The notes under the pieces are model-generated. The model was not told the origin of the DNA. It searched no databases and saw nothing but the letters and a program-made list of their open reading frames with translations. Source: Chloroflexota bacterium (GTDB taxonomy: Bacteria > Chloroflexota > Anaerolineae > UBA1429). Taken from it: a stretch of DNA of 64,000 nt. The stretch covers positions 25,175 through 89,174 of the forward strand of contig DUUT01000013.1 of assembly GCA_012841405.1 (NCBI GenBank). Direction: 5' to 3'. Shown here one piece after another: positions 49,563-58,963 of the stretch. Both the position numbers and the translations under genes were made by a program. Numbering within the stretch: position 1 is the stretch's first letter; every line of letters begins with the position of its first letter.

Positions 49563-50927
49563 GTGCGACCGAACCCCACAGCGACTCCCATACGAGCATC
49601 GAGCGACAACGATCCCACCGATCGCCACGATCGTCTCGATCGCGTGCCGGTCTCGGACGCCCTCCGCGGAGTGCTCGTCGCCCTGGCCACGGGCGACATC
49701 GACCGCCCCGTGCCCTGGGGGCAAATCACGGCAGACGAGCTCGTCGCCGCCCTGGACCGCGAGCGCCTCATCGGCCTGGCCCACCGCTACGTGCAAGAAT
49801 CACCCCACCGTGACGACGTGCCCGCCCTCGAGGCCGAGCGTGTGCGCGAGGCGCATCTGGTGACGGCGATTCGCCTCGCGGTGACCTACCAGATGATGGG
49901 GCATGTCCTGCGGCACCTGGCCAAGGCGGCCCCGCCCTATCTCGTTGCCAAGGGCCCAGCCGTGGCACAGCTCCTCTACCCCAACCCCTGGCTCCGCACG
50001 TTCAGCGACGTGGATGTGATCGTCCACCAAAGCGATTGGCGAGCCATGGACGAGGTAGTGATCGGCATGGGCTTTGTTCCCGAGCGCGACGCCCGCGTAC
50101 CGCTACCGCCCCTGACCGGCGCCGACGCCCTCTATGAACGCACCTACCGCCACCCGTCGGGATTTACGCTGGACGTCCACTACGATGACCTGCTGAATTG
50201 TGGGCTGGCCGCGCGTGACGCCAACGGGTTCTGGCGTCGCGCGCAGCAGATCGACATCGAGGGGGTTCGCGTCCGCACATTGGCCCCGGCGGATCAGTTC
50301 GTGCACCTCTGCGCCCACGCCCATTACCACGGCTATACGCGCCTCGTGTGGCTCTCTGACCTCGCCTTCCTGCTGCGCGACCATGGGGATACGGTGGATT
50401 GGGATCAGGTAGTTCGCACCGTCCAGCTCGAGGAGGCGCAGGTCCCCGTCTACTATACCGCTCGGCTCCTCGAGGCGCTGCTTGGCGTCACCGTCCCCCC
50501 GCGCGTCCTTGCGCAGGTGCGCCCGGATCGCATCCGCCGCGCCATCCACGAGCTGCTCCTGCCCGAGCGCGATCTCGTGGCGCTACGACCCATGTGGCGC
50601 CCCGATCTGAGCTTTTACTTTCTGCCGCTGCTCAAGCGACTGGTACCGGATATGCTGGTCATGGGCCGCCGTCGCGACAAGCTCGCCTATTTGGCGCGAC
50701 TACTCGTTCCGCCACCACACTGGCTGAGACGCTACTACAGCCTGTCTCCATCCTCTCCCATCTGGCCCCATTATGTCCTCCATCCCCTCAAACTGCTGTA
50801 CCACTATGCGACGGAGCTGATAACCGCGGCGCGCCTGCGACGCCTGCGACTCGACGAGGACGACCTCCCCTACCTCCGGCGAACCTCGGTGGACAACGGC
50901 GCTCTCTTTCCCCAGTCGAGCCGCTAA
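49563..50927 (+). CDS. Nucleotidyltransferase-like protein (NTP_transf_5-type)
   Basis: YLVAKGPAVAQLLYPNPWLRTFSDVDVIVHQSDW; HLCAHAHYHGYTRLVWLSDLAFLLRDH. Confidence 0.82.
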   Translation: MRPNPTATPIRASSDNDPTDRHDRLDRVPVSDALRGVLVALATGDIDRPVPWGQITADELVAALDRERLIGLAHRYVQESPHRDDVPALEAERVREAHLVTAIRLAVTYQMMGHVLRHLAKAAPPYLVAKGPAVAQLLYPNPWLRTFSDVDVIVHQSDWRAMDEVVIGMGFVPERDARVPLPPLTGADALYERTYRHPSGFTLDVHYDDLLNCGLAARDANGFWRRAQQIDIEGVRVRTLAPADQFVHLCAHAHYHGYTRLVWLSDLAFLLRDHGDTVDWDQVVRTVQLEEAQVPVYYTARLLEALLGVTVPPRVLAQVRPDRIRRAIHELLLPERDLVALRPMWRPDLSFYFLPLLKRLVPDMLVMGRRRDKLAYLARLLVPPPHWLRRYYSLSPSSPIWPHYVLHPLKLLYHYATELITAARLRRLRLDEDDLPYLRRTSVDNGALFPQSSR

Positions 50928-51085
50928 CGCCATGCAGGGCACAACACGTCGCCGGCGCGTCGTGGCCCTGTACGCCGCCATCGGACGGAGCGCCCGCCGG
51001 CGACCGCTGTCACGCCGCGGCGGGATGGCCTGCCCTCGGATCCTGACGACGTGGGCCCTGACCTAGGGAACAGGGTGATTGCGCC

Positions 51086-52291
51086 ATGCATGTGCTGTTT
51101 GTGACGCCGTATATCCCTTCACTCATCCGCGTACGGCCCTACAACCTCATCCGCAGTCTCGCGGAGCTCGGCCACCGCGTCTCGTTGGTGGCGCTCGCAG
51201 TGGGAGACGAGACAGCCCAGGCCGATGGCATCCGCCCCTACTGCCATCGGTTCCACCTCGTCCTGCTGCGTTCACGGCAGGTCGCCAGCAACCTCGTATC
51301 AGCGCTCACGCGGCGCGTGCCACTCCAGGCCGCCTACGGCCACTCACGGCAGATGATGCGCAGCATCCGGGCGCTGCTGCAGGAAGAGCCGGTGGACGTG
51401 GCGCACGTGGAGCACCTCCGTGCCAGCATGCTGGGCGACGCGGTAACGGGCATCCCCCGCGTCTTTGACTCGGTCGATTGTATTAGCCTGTTAATGGAAC
51501 GGGCGTCCCAGGGCAGCCCACAGATCGGCAATCGCCTGATGGCGCGCCTCGAGTTGGGGCGCACGCGTAGCTATGAGGGGCGCCTCCTCGACACGTACGA
51601 GCGTGTCCTCGTGACCTCGGCCGAGGATCGGCAGGCCCTCCTGGAGCTCATGGATCGCTCCGGGGTAGCGGATGCTCCGCGCCGCCTCGTGGTGCTGCCC
51701 AATGGCGTGGACCTCGAGTACTTTTGCCCGCTGCCCGTCGAGCGCGAACCCGACGCCCTCGTCTATACGGGCAAGATGAGCTACCACGCCAACGTCGCCA
51801 GCGCGCTGTACCTCGCCCGAGAGGTGATGCCGCGCATCTGGTGGCGCCGGCCGAATACCTCCCTGTGGATCGTGGGCAAGGACCCCCCACCGGTGATTCG
51901 CGCGCTGGCCGCAGACGCGCGCATTACCGTCACGGGGTTCGTGCCCGACATGCGCCCCTATCTCGCGCGAGCCACCGTGGCGGCTTGCCCCATCGCCTAC
52001 GGTGTGGGCATCCAGAACAAGGTGCTGGAAGCCATGGCGATGGCCACACCCGTGGTGACGAGCTCCCGAGTCCGCGTGGCGCTCGGGGCGACGCCAGGCG
52101 CGCATCTCATGGTGGCCGACCGCCCCGAGGACTTTGCCGACAAGGTGCTCCAGCTGCTGTCCGATGCGACGCTGCGCACCCGGCTAGGCGCCGCCGGGCG
52201 CCAGTACGTCATGGGCAATCACCACTGGCCGACGATTGCCTCCCGTCTGACCGAGGTCTATGCCGAGGTCGCCGGCGAACCGGCGGAATGA
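51086..52291 (+). CDS. Glycosyltransferase family 4
   Basis: HVLFVTPYIPSLIRVRPYNLIRSLAELGHRVSLVAL; VLPNGVDLEYF; YGVGIQNKVLEAMAMATPVVTS. Confidence 0.9.
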   Translation: MHVLFVTPYIPSLIRVRPYNLIRSLAELGHRVSLVALAVGDETAQADGIRPYCHRFHLVLLRSRQVASNLVSALTRRVPLQAAYGHSRQMMRSIRALLQEEPVDVAHVEHLRASMLGDAVTGIPRVFDSVDCISLLMERASQGSPQIGNRLMARLELGRTRSYEGRLLDTYERVLVTSAEDRQALLELMDRSGVADAPRRLVVLPNGVDLEYFCPLPVEREPDALVYTGKMSYHANVASALYLAREVMPRIWWRRPNTSLWIVGKDPPPVIRALAADARITVTGFVPDMRPYLARATVAACPIAYGVGIQNKVLEAMAMATPVVTSSRVRVALGATPGAHLMVADRPEDFADKVLQLLSDATLRTRLGAAGRQYVMGNHHWPTIASRLTEVYAEVAGEPAE

Positions 52292-52389
52292 GGGCCTGAG
52301 GTATCAATTTGTCGCTTTACAGAACGGGGCAACACCCCATGGAAGTCAAGAATACCCAGTATACTGAGCTTAAAGAGCGGTCCATCGAT

Positions 52390-52417
52390 TTGCCGCCTCC
52401 GCGGAGATTGTTATACT
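52390..52417 (+). promoter_or_regulatory. Candidate sigma-70-like promoter for the secreted glycosidase gene
   Basis: TTGCCG-16 nt-TATACT with TGT extended -10; spacer contains perfect palindrome CTCCGCGGAG. Confidence 0.6.
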
Positions 52418-52504
52418 GTCTGCCCTACCATGACATCGGACCATCAGTGTCATAGCATCACCACACCTCGCGGGCCACGAGCCTGCGGGAAACGAGGCAA
52501 GAGG

Positions 52505-55500
52505 ATGACACCCAAGCTCCGAGCCATCGGACTCACATTTCTGCTCTTCGCACTGATCGCCCCCTCTCTGGTATTCCTTCCCCCCTTCCGAGCCCCCATC
52601 GAAGCGAGCGATACTCCCGCTCCTGCCGGCGACGCCTTCCGCGCCCTCCCCGAGCGCCCCGCGGGTGACAGCGAGATCCTCTTCCCGTTCGTTGCCAGCT
52701 CTCCCGAGCCGGGCCCCATCGGGGGGCAGCCGCCCGCGGGAGATGAGCTCAAGCCTCCCAGCACCACGGTGGACGACCTCACCGCGGTGAGCGCCCATCG
52801 GGCCGTGTGCCTCACCTGGACCGCACCCTTGGGCGACGGGCCGCTCGGCGGGCCAACGGCGTACGAGATCCGCTACGCCACGAGCCCCATCGCCGAGGAG
52901 ACGTGGGAGCACGCCCAACGCGTAGAGGATCCTCCCCATCCCACGGCAGCACGCGGTCAGGAAGCCTACACCATCGAGGGCTTGGAGCCTGGGCAGACCT
53001 ACCACTTTGCCCTGCGCTCCGTCGATGCCTCCGGCAATCTCGGGCCCATGTCCAACGTGGCCAGCACCACCGTGGTGGATCACCCCGGCAATCTCTTGAG
53101 CAACGGCAGCTTTGAGGGGGGCCTCGGTAGCTGGAGCGCTTCGGGCGATGCCGCCACCAGCGGCGATGCCCGCGACGGTGGCAGCTCTGCTCGCCTGGCG
53201 AACGCCAACGTGGAGCAATCGTTCGCCACGCAGTACGGCACCGAGTACAAGGTCACCGCTTGGGTCAAGATCACCCAGCAATCCGGCGGCACGTGGGGCG
53301 GTTTCCGCGCCGAGGTGTTCTCCGACAGCGGTGACTCCCTGGCCCACTCGGGCTATCTGACGGCCTCATCCCACGGCAACGACTGGTTCCAGATCGCCCT
53401 GCGGTTCCGGGCCTCTGGAGGCAGCAGTCGGCTCGTGATTGGCTTTTTCGGCGACGGCTCACTGGTTGCGCAGGTCGACGACGTACGGGCCTACGAGAAG
53501 GGCCCCAACGTGGCGCCGGTGCTCTCCTATCGTCTGGAACCGGCCGAGCTGGGCAGCCTGCCCGGCGAGCAGCGCTATGTCGTCGAAGCACATGACCCGG
53601 GAGGCGCGGTGGCCAACGTCTACTGGGACTTTGGCGATGGCGTGCGCTCGCTCGACGCGAGCGGCTCGCGCCGCGTGGCGAATGCCGGCACCTACGTCGC
53701 CACCGTCCGCGTGGTCGACGATGAGGGATTGGCCGTGACCCAGTCCATCCCGTGGCGCGCCGAGGATGGCGCGTATCCCACGCTGAGCGTTGCCTCCCCC
53801 GCCGCTCTGTCGACTCTGTCGGAGAACGGCCGCTATACCCTGCGCGGCGCGGCCGGTGGATCCGTGCGGCAGGTGCGCGTCAGCAGCGATCGCGGCTACT
53901 CGGGCACGGCCAGCGGAACGTCAGACTGGAACGCCACGGTGCCGCTACAGCCCGGTGTGAACCGCATCATCGTGCAGGCGCACGGCGATAACGGCCGCAT
54001 CACCAGCTGTGAGCGCATCGTGCGCTATGTGCCATCGGGCGAGCTGGCGATCACGGGCCTCGCCGAGACCGCCCCCACCGTGGGACGCTGGGAGATGCTC
54101 GAGGCGACCTTTGGCGTCGCCAACAGCGCCGCCACCCATACCGACTTTCCCTACGATCCCTCGCCCCCAGCGGGCCTCGAGTGGATCGATGGGATCACCG
54201 TCGAGGGCGTGTTCACCCCGGATGATTGGCAGACGGTGTACCGCCGCCCGGCCTTTCTCAACCAGCGCTACGAGCGCGCCTTCAAAGACGGCCAGGAGTG
54301 GCTCTACCCGGTTGGCGATCCAGTCTGGACCGTACGCTTCTCACCGCCCACAGAGGGTACCTGGCGCTATCGCATCGAAGCGTTCGAGGCCAAGGGATCG
54401 GCGCAGTCCGAAGAGCGCTCCTTCACCGTGACCGGCCCGACCCAGGCCCACAACCACGGCCCCATCGGCGTGTCGCCCACCGACAGCCGCTACTTTGAGT
54501 GCGCCGACGGTACGCCCTTCTTGGGGGCCGGGCATAACGTGGGGTTTGACGCCGACAGGTACTCGTACGATGCCGTGGAGCAGTTCGAGGCCATGGGCAC
54601 CGGCAACCAAGAGCTGCTCCGCTGGTGGATCGGCGGCCATCTGTGGTCATCGGCGTGGCAGCCGTGGAACTCGACCAACCTGGACTATGACGGCTACATC
54701 CCAGCGACGGGCCTGACGCTCCATCGCGGCTACGGCCATGGCCTCGCCTCGCTGCGGCTGAACGCCGCCAACCCCATCATGTTCCAAGGGTGGGAGTCGG
54801 GCCACGCCAGCCTGATCCCTGGGCGCACGTATCGCTTACGCGTCCAGTGGATGACAGAGGACATCACCGGTCCCGCCGACGGCGGTCAGCCCTATGGCGC
54901 CACCGTCAAGGTGCTCGGCTGGCCAGAGCCGGGCAACACCGGCTCGGCGCCGGCGATCATCTCCCACGTCCATGGGGATACCCCGTGGCACGTGGCCGAG
55001 GGCGAGTTCGTCGCCGACAGCAACACCCTGGGCAACCTCGCGTTGATCCTAGAGAACACCACCGGCGGCGCGGCCTATATCAACGAGGTCAACCTGCACG
55101 AGGTGCTGGACGATGGCAGCCTTGGGCCGCAGATCCTCCGTGGGCCGCGGTTCAACTCGCACCTCACCTTTGACCCGCGCCGTGCGGCCGGCATGGACGT
55201 CATCCTCGCCGAGGCCGAGGCACGCGGCAAGTACCTCAAGCTCGTGATCAGCGAAAAGAACGAGTACTTGCTTAACCGCATCGCCCCGGGTGGCGTGCCC
55301 GATAGCAGGGGTGGGCACTTTGCCCGCGGCGAGGGCACGCCGAGCTGTCGCCTCCACGAGTACTACTGGCGATACCTCATGGCCCGCTACGGCGCCTACC
55401 GCTCGGTGCACTCGTGGGAGTTGGCCAACGAGCACGATCCTAACAACATGGAGTACTACCGGCTCGCGGCGCACCTGGCGTCCAAGGCCGCAGCCGATGG

Positions 55501-56272
55501 CAACCCGCACATGGCATCGACCTCCTCGTGGGCGACGCTGCCCACGGGCCCGTGGAAGAGCCGGTCCTGTGCGTCCATCTCTTACGTCGATTTCCACGCC
55601 TACGTCCACGGCACGGGTTGGCTCGAGCCCAAGGAAGAGCTCTCCAATGACTCGGCGCGTCTCTTTGCTGCCTATGACCAGGACGTAGCCTCCAAGGACT
55701 TTGGCAAGCCGGTCATCTGGGGCGAGATGGGCATCGACGGCACGGAGGGAACCGACCATCAGGATCCCCTCCTGGCCCGCGATGAGCAGGGCGTGTGGCT
55801 CCACAAGATCATGTGGGCACGCACCGGCCCCGGTGGCGTCTATCCCATCTATTGGTACACCGACCACATCTTTGGCAAGTCATTGCACGGCATCTATGGC
55901 GCCTGGAACCGCTTTATGGCGGATATCCCCCTCAGCAACGGCCACTACCGCGACGCGGAGGCCAGCGCTTCGACCGGTGACCTGCGCGTGCTGGGCCAGA
56001 AGGATACCCACGAGGGGCGCGCCCACCTCTGGATCGACAACCGCCACCACACCTGGAGGGCGGTCGTCGATGGCGCCTCCATCCCATCGGTGAGCGGCTC
56101 CGTCACCATCGCCATGGAGCAACCCAATCAGCAGTATACTGTGACCTGGTACGATACCCGTACGGGCGAGCAAAGCGGGTCACAGAGCGTCACCGCAGAC
56201 GGCTCTGGGAACGTGGTGCTGAGCGTCTCGAACCTGCGCACCGACACCGCCGTCACCTTGCGGCGATCCTAG
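52505..56272 (+). CDS. Secreted multidomain glycoside hydrolase-like protein (FN3, CBM-like, PKD, DUF5060, catalytic TIM-barrel-like domain)
   Basis: Signal MTPKLRAIGLTFLLFALIAPSLVF; FN3 ...AVSAHRAVCLTWTAP; VYWDFGDGVRSLDASGSRRVANAGTYVATVRVVD (PKD); WEMLEATFGVANSAATHTDFPYDPSPPAGLEWIDGITVEGVF (DUF5060-like); WELANEHDPNN, VIWGEMGIDG acid/base and nucleophile-like motifs. Confidence 0.8.
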   Translation: MTPKLRAIGLTFLLFALIAPSLVFLPPFRAPIEASDTPAPAGDAFRALPERPAGDSEILFPFVASSPEPGPIGGQPPAGDELKPPSTTVDDLTAVSAHRAVCLTWTAPLGDGPLGGPTAYEIRYATSPIAEETWEHAQRVEDPPHPTAARGQEAYTIEGLEPGQTYHFALRSVDASGNLGPMSNVASTTVVDHPGNLLSNGSFEGGLGSWSASGDAATSGDARDGGSSARLANANVEQSFATQYGTEYKVTAWVKITQQSGGTWGGFRAEVFSDSGDSLAHSGYLTASSHGNDWFQIALRFRASGGSSRLVIGFFGDGSLVAQVDDVRAYEKGPNVAPVLSYRLEPAELGSLPGEQRYVVEAHDPGGAVANVYWDFGDGVRSLDASGSRRVANAGTYVATVRVVDDEGLAVTQSIPWRAEDGAYPTLSVASPAALSTLSENGRYTLRGAAGGSVRQVRVSSDRGYSGTASGTSDWNATVPLQPGVNRIIVQAHGDNGRITSCERIVRYVPSGELAITGLAETAPTVGRWEMLEATFGVANSAATHTDFPYDPSPPAGLEWIDGITVEGVFTPDDWQTVYRRPAFLNQRYERAFKDGQEWLYPVGDPVWTVRFSPPTEGTWRYRIEAFEAKGSAQSEERSFTVTGPTQAHNHGPIGVSPTDSRYFECADGTPFLGAGHNVGFDADRYSYDAVEQFEAMGTGNQELLRWWIGGHLWSSAWQPWNSTNLDYDGYIPATGLTLHRGYGHGLASLRLNAANPIMFQGWESGHASLIPGRTYRLRVQWMTEDITGPADGGQPYGATVKVLGWPEPGNTGSAPAIISHVHGDTPWHVAEGEFVADSNTLGNLALILENTTGGAAYINEVNLHEVLDDGSLGPQILRGPRFNSHLTFDPRRAAGMDVILAEAEARGKYLKLVISEKNEYLLNRIAPGGVPDSRGGHFARGEGTPSCRLHEYYWRYLMARYGAYRSVHSWELANEHDPNNMEYYRLAAHLASKAAADGNPHMASTSSWATLPTGPWKSRSCASISYVDFHAYVHGTGWLEPKEELSNDSARLFAAYDQDVASKDFGKPVIWGEMGIDGTEGTDHQDPLLARDEQGVWLHKIMWARTGPGGVYPIYWYTDHIFGKSLHGIYGAWNRFMADIPLSNGHYRDAEASASTGDLRVLGQKDTHEGRAHLWIDNRHHTWRAVVDGASIPSVSGSVTIAMEQPNQQYTVTWYDTRTGEQSGSQSVTADGSGNVVLSVSNLRTDTAVTLRRS

Positions 56273-56280
56273 CCAACACG

Positions 56281-56301
56281 GGGGCGGACCGGTTCCGCCC
56301 C
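56281..56301 (+). terminator. Hairpin downstream of the multidomain glycosidase
   Basis: ggggcgga-ccggt-tccgcccc (8-bp perfect stem); second GC hairpin gggcggccg...cggccgccc at 56321-56362. Confidence 0.6.
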
Positions 56302-56957
56302 TAGACACTCATCCAGCGGCGGGCGGCCGCCGTCCCAGCCTTCGCTGCGCCGACGGCCGCCCCCACCCAACATGTGGCACATCACGCCCGGCCCGAGAAG
56401 CAGTACGCCTTGCCGTAGCACTTTTCGGCCATGCCTCCCTCAGAGCACTCTGACGGAGGTCCAGGGCAGCGCAGTCGCCCACCTGGCTGCCGGCCACGCC
56501 AAGCACATCGCACCTTTCGCCAGCGCGTATGGCGCTGCCTCTGAGCGACGCCTGCGTGCTGCCAGCGGTGACAGGGCCCCCGCACGGGCGATCGTGCGTC
56601 TGCGGGGAGCAGTTGCCCAGCTAGGAGTATGATGTCTTTCGGTGTCCCCCTTCCATCCATCACCCCAGTACGAGCGTGCGACACGGCGACGCCTGTTGCA
56701 CCCCGCGCACCGCTTGCACCCGGGTCCGTCCCGGCCCCCGGTGTACTCCTCCTCGATCGGTCTCGGCAGGGTTCCGAGCAGTCCCTGCGCCGGCCTGCCC
56801 GCCGAGCCACAGAGCGACCACTGGGTAACCCCGCATTGCGCGCCCGCGCCCCCTACCAGACCGGGGGACACCCTTCCGCGCCCGAGCGCTCTCGGCGTTC
56901 CCGTCCACTGACGGGGGCCTGGCTCGCGACGCGCTATCAACGCACAACACACTCGCA

Positions 56958-58769
56958 ATGGAGAACACCATGACCACGCTACGAGAACGCCTGATCATCC
57001 GCCTGCTATTGCTCGCGGTGGCCGTGCTCGTCGTCAACGGGGGGATCAGCGCCGACCCCACGCCCTATGGTTGGCACCAAGAAGCCGGTGACGCACAGCA
57101 CACCGGATACGCCCCTTACGATCTGTCCGGGCCATGGCACTACCGCTGGCAGTGGAACGGCTCCTGTAACTCGCCCCTGGGCAGCGACTGTCGCCCGGGC
57201 AACCCCGAACAGGGATGGTCGTTCGAGATCCCTCCGCGCTCGCACCCGGTTGCCGGCGACGGTTGCCTCTACCTTCCGGCCGGCGAGCACGGCGTCTATG
57301 CGATTCGCGAGGCGGATGGCAAGACGGCCTGGCACAACAGTGGCATTACCAGCAATGTCACCGGTGCCTTTGACCCCGAAACGCGCTCCTTCTTTGTGGC
57401 TGGTATGGACGACCGCCTATACAAGCTGAGTCCCTCGGACGGCTCTATCCAGGGCACCTTCCAGGCCGACGCCGCCCTGGACCTGGCTCCCATCATCGTC
57501 GGGGGGCGTGTGTACGTCGTCTCCGATCGCGGCACACTGTACGCCGTCGACAAGCACTCGATGGCGCAGGTCTGGGCCTACGCCGGCAATTCGCGCGGTC
57601 AGACGCCTGCGGCCTACTCAGCGCGACGCGATGTGCTCGTCTTTGCCACGGAGGATCTCTACGTCCACTGCGTGAGCAACGCCGACGGGCACCAGGTGTG
57701 GCGGCGCAAGCCGACGCCCAACGAGCCCGGCGAGCCCAGCTATGACGGCGGAGACGGCCGACGCTATCGCAAGTACAACTATGAGCACGGGTGGCCGGTC
57801 ATCGCCGAGGAGCACGGGATCGTGTTCGTCCGGCTCCATCAGCCGAACCAGGACATCCTCAGTGCCTCGATCTGGCCGCGGACGAACGACGACATCCGCC
57901 GGCATCTCGAGGCCAATCCGCATCTGCAGACCCTCTTTGCGCTGCGCCTCGATGACGGCGGCACCGCCTTTATCCCTGCCGTGGGGCCCGGCGGTATCGA
58001 CACGCCCGAGCTGCACAACGGCAGCACCCTTGGGCCCCTGCCCGTCGTACGCCGCGTCGGCAGCGCGGAGGTGGCCTACATGATCTGGCGCAACGGCCAA
58101 AAGTGCGACGCCGGCGACTGCTCAGACTCGCGCTGGGACGCCGTGATGGGCGAGATGGTGCTCGATGACAACACCTTCCCCGGGTACCGCGCCGGTGATC
58201 TGCGGTTCATCGACTTTCAGAGCGACCGCGACTTTTTGATCAGTGACGAGATGGGGCACCTTACCGTGTCCGGCGATACCATCATGCACGCGCACTGGCT
58301 GGCGCTCTACAGCTATCACATGACGGATCGCTCCGCATCGCGCGGAGGCTCGTACACCGATCCGATCCGTACCGAGCAACGCCCCTCGATCGTCAACCGC
58401 GGGAGTAGCGAACCGGAATGGGTAACCTACAGTCCCACCGAAGATCATTACGCCAGGGGTACCTTTATCCAGGCGCACCGCGAGGGACGCACCTTCCAGG
58501 ATGCCTTCTGGGTGTTCTTTAACGCCCTCGACCCGCCCTACGCCGGCGGCACGACCTATGGTGACGGCTACAAGGGGCGGTATGCCATCGTCCACGATGG
58601 CACCATCTACTATCAGACCAACGGCGGCAGTATCTTTGCCGTCGGTACGGGCAGCTCGGGCTCGGTGCATATCCCACCGGAGGACGATCAGCCGGGCACA
58701 CACCCCGCACCCACGAACCCGCCGGTTGGGCACCTCTTGCTCCATCTGCCCACCCTTCGGCGCGGCTAG
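56958..58769 (+). CDS. Secreted PQQ-binding-like beta-propeller protein
   Basis: N-terminal hydrophobic signal; repeats GVYAIREADGKTAWHNS, RLYKLSPSDGSIQGTF, TLYAVDKHSMAQVWAY, HCVSNADGHQVWRR. Confidence 0.75.
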   Translation: MENTMTTLRERLIIRLLLLAVAVLVVNGGISADPTPYGWHQEAGDAQHTGYAPYDLSGPWHYRWQWNGSCNSPLGSDCRPGNPEQGWSFEIPPRSHPVAGDGCLYLPAGEHGVYAIREADGKTAWHNSGITSNVTGAFDPETRSFFVAGMDDRLYKLSPSDGSIQGTFQADAALDLAPIIVGGRVYVVSDRGTLYAVDKHSMAQVWAYAGNSRGQTPAAYSARRDVLVFATEDLYVHCVSNADGHQVWRRKPTPNEPGEPSYDGGDGRRYRKYNYEHGWPVIAEEHGIVFVRLHQPNQDILSASIWPRTNDDIRRHLEANPHLQTLFALRLDDGGTAFIPAVGPGGIDTPELHNGSTLGPLPVVRRVGSAEVAYMIWRNGQKCDAGDCSDSRWDAVMGEMVLDDNTFPGYRAGDLRFIDFQSDRDFLISDEMGHLTVSGDTIMHAHWLALYSYHMTDRSASRGGSYTDPIRTEQRPSIVNRGSSEPEWVTYSPTEDHYARGTFIQAHREGRTFQDAFWVFFNALDPPYAGGTTYGDGYKGRYAIVHDGTIYYQTNGGSIFAVGTGSSGSVHIPPEDDQPGTHPAPTNPPVGHLLLHLPTLRRG

Positions 58770-58786
58770 ATCCCCTCAGGTGTCAT

Positions 58787-58834
58787 GCGAGCAGCCATGG
58801 AGGGCGTGGTACCACGCCCTCCATGGCTGCTCGC
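58787..58834. terminator. Perfect 48-bp palindrome, probable bidirectional terminator
   Basis: gcgagcagccatggagggcgtggt|accacgccctccatggctgctcgc, 24-bp perfect arms. Confidence 0.65.
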
Positions 58835-58963
58835 TCCTTCTGGCGCCGCCCTACGCCCCCCCGTCGCGCACCCTTTGCCCGTCGCCCTCCCCTGTGGTAC
58901 AAGAAGCGCACCAGCGGCACGATGCCACCCATGCGGTGGCGGGCTGTGGGAGAGGGGTGACGC

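Noticed and set aside
44349-50927. Calling the peptide cluster a lasso peptide cluster
   Set aside because: No B2 transglutaminase-like protease and no adjacent cyclase; the candidate core has no Asp/Glu at positions 7-9 for macrolactam formation.
56127-56136. Second CAGTATACTG palindrome as a regulatory site
   Set aside because: Lies within the glycosidase coding sequence; likely a chance 10-mer.
56440-56973. ORFs in the 56.3-56.9 kb gap (56440-56958 minus, 56629-56973 plus)
   Set aside because: No recognisable domain, Arg/Pro-rich composition, and the region is hairpin-rich; treated as non-coding.
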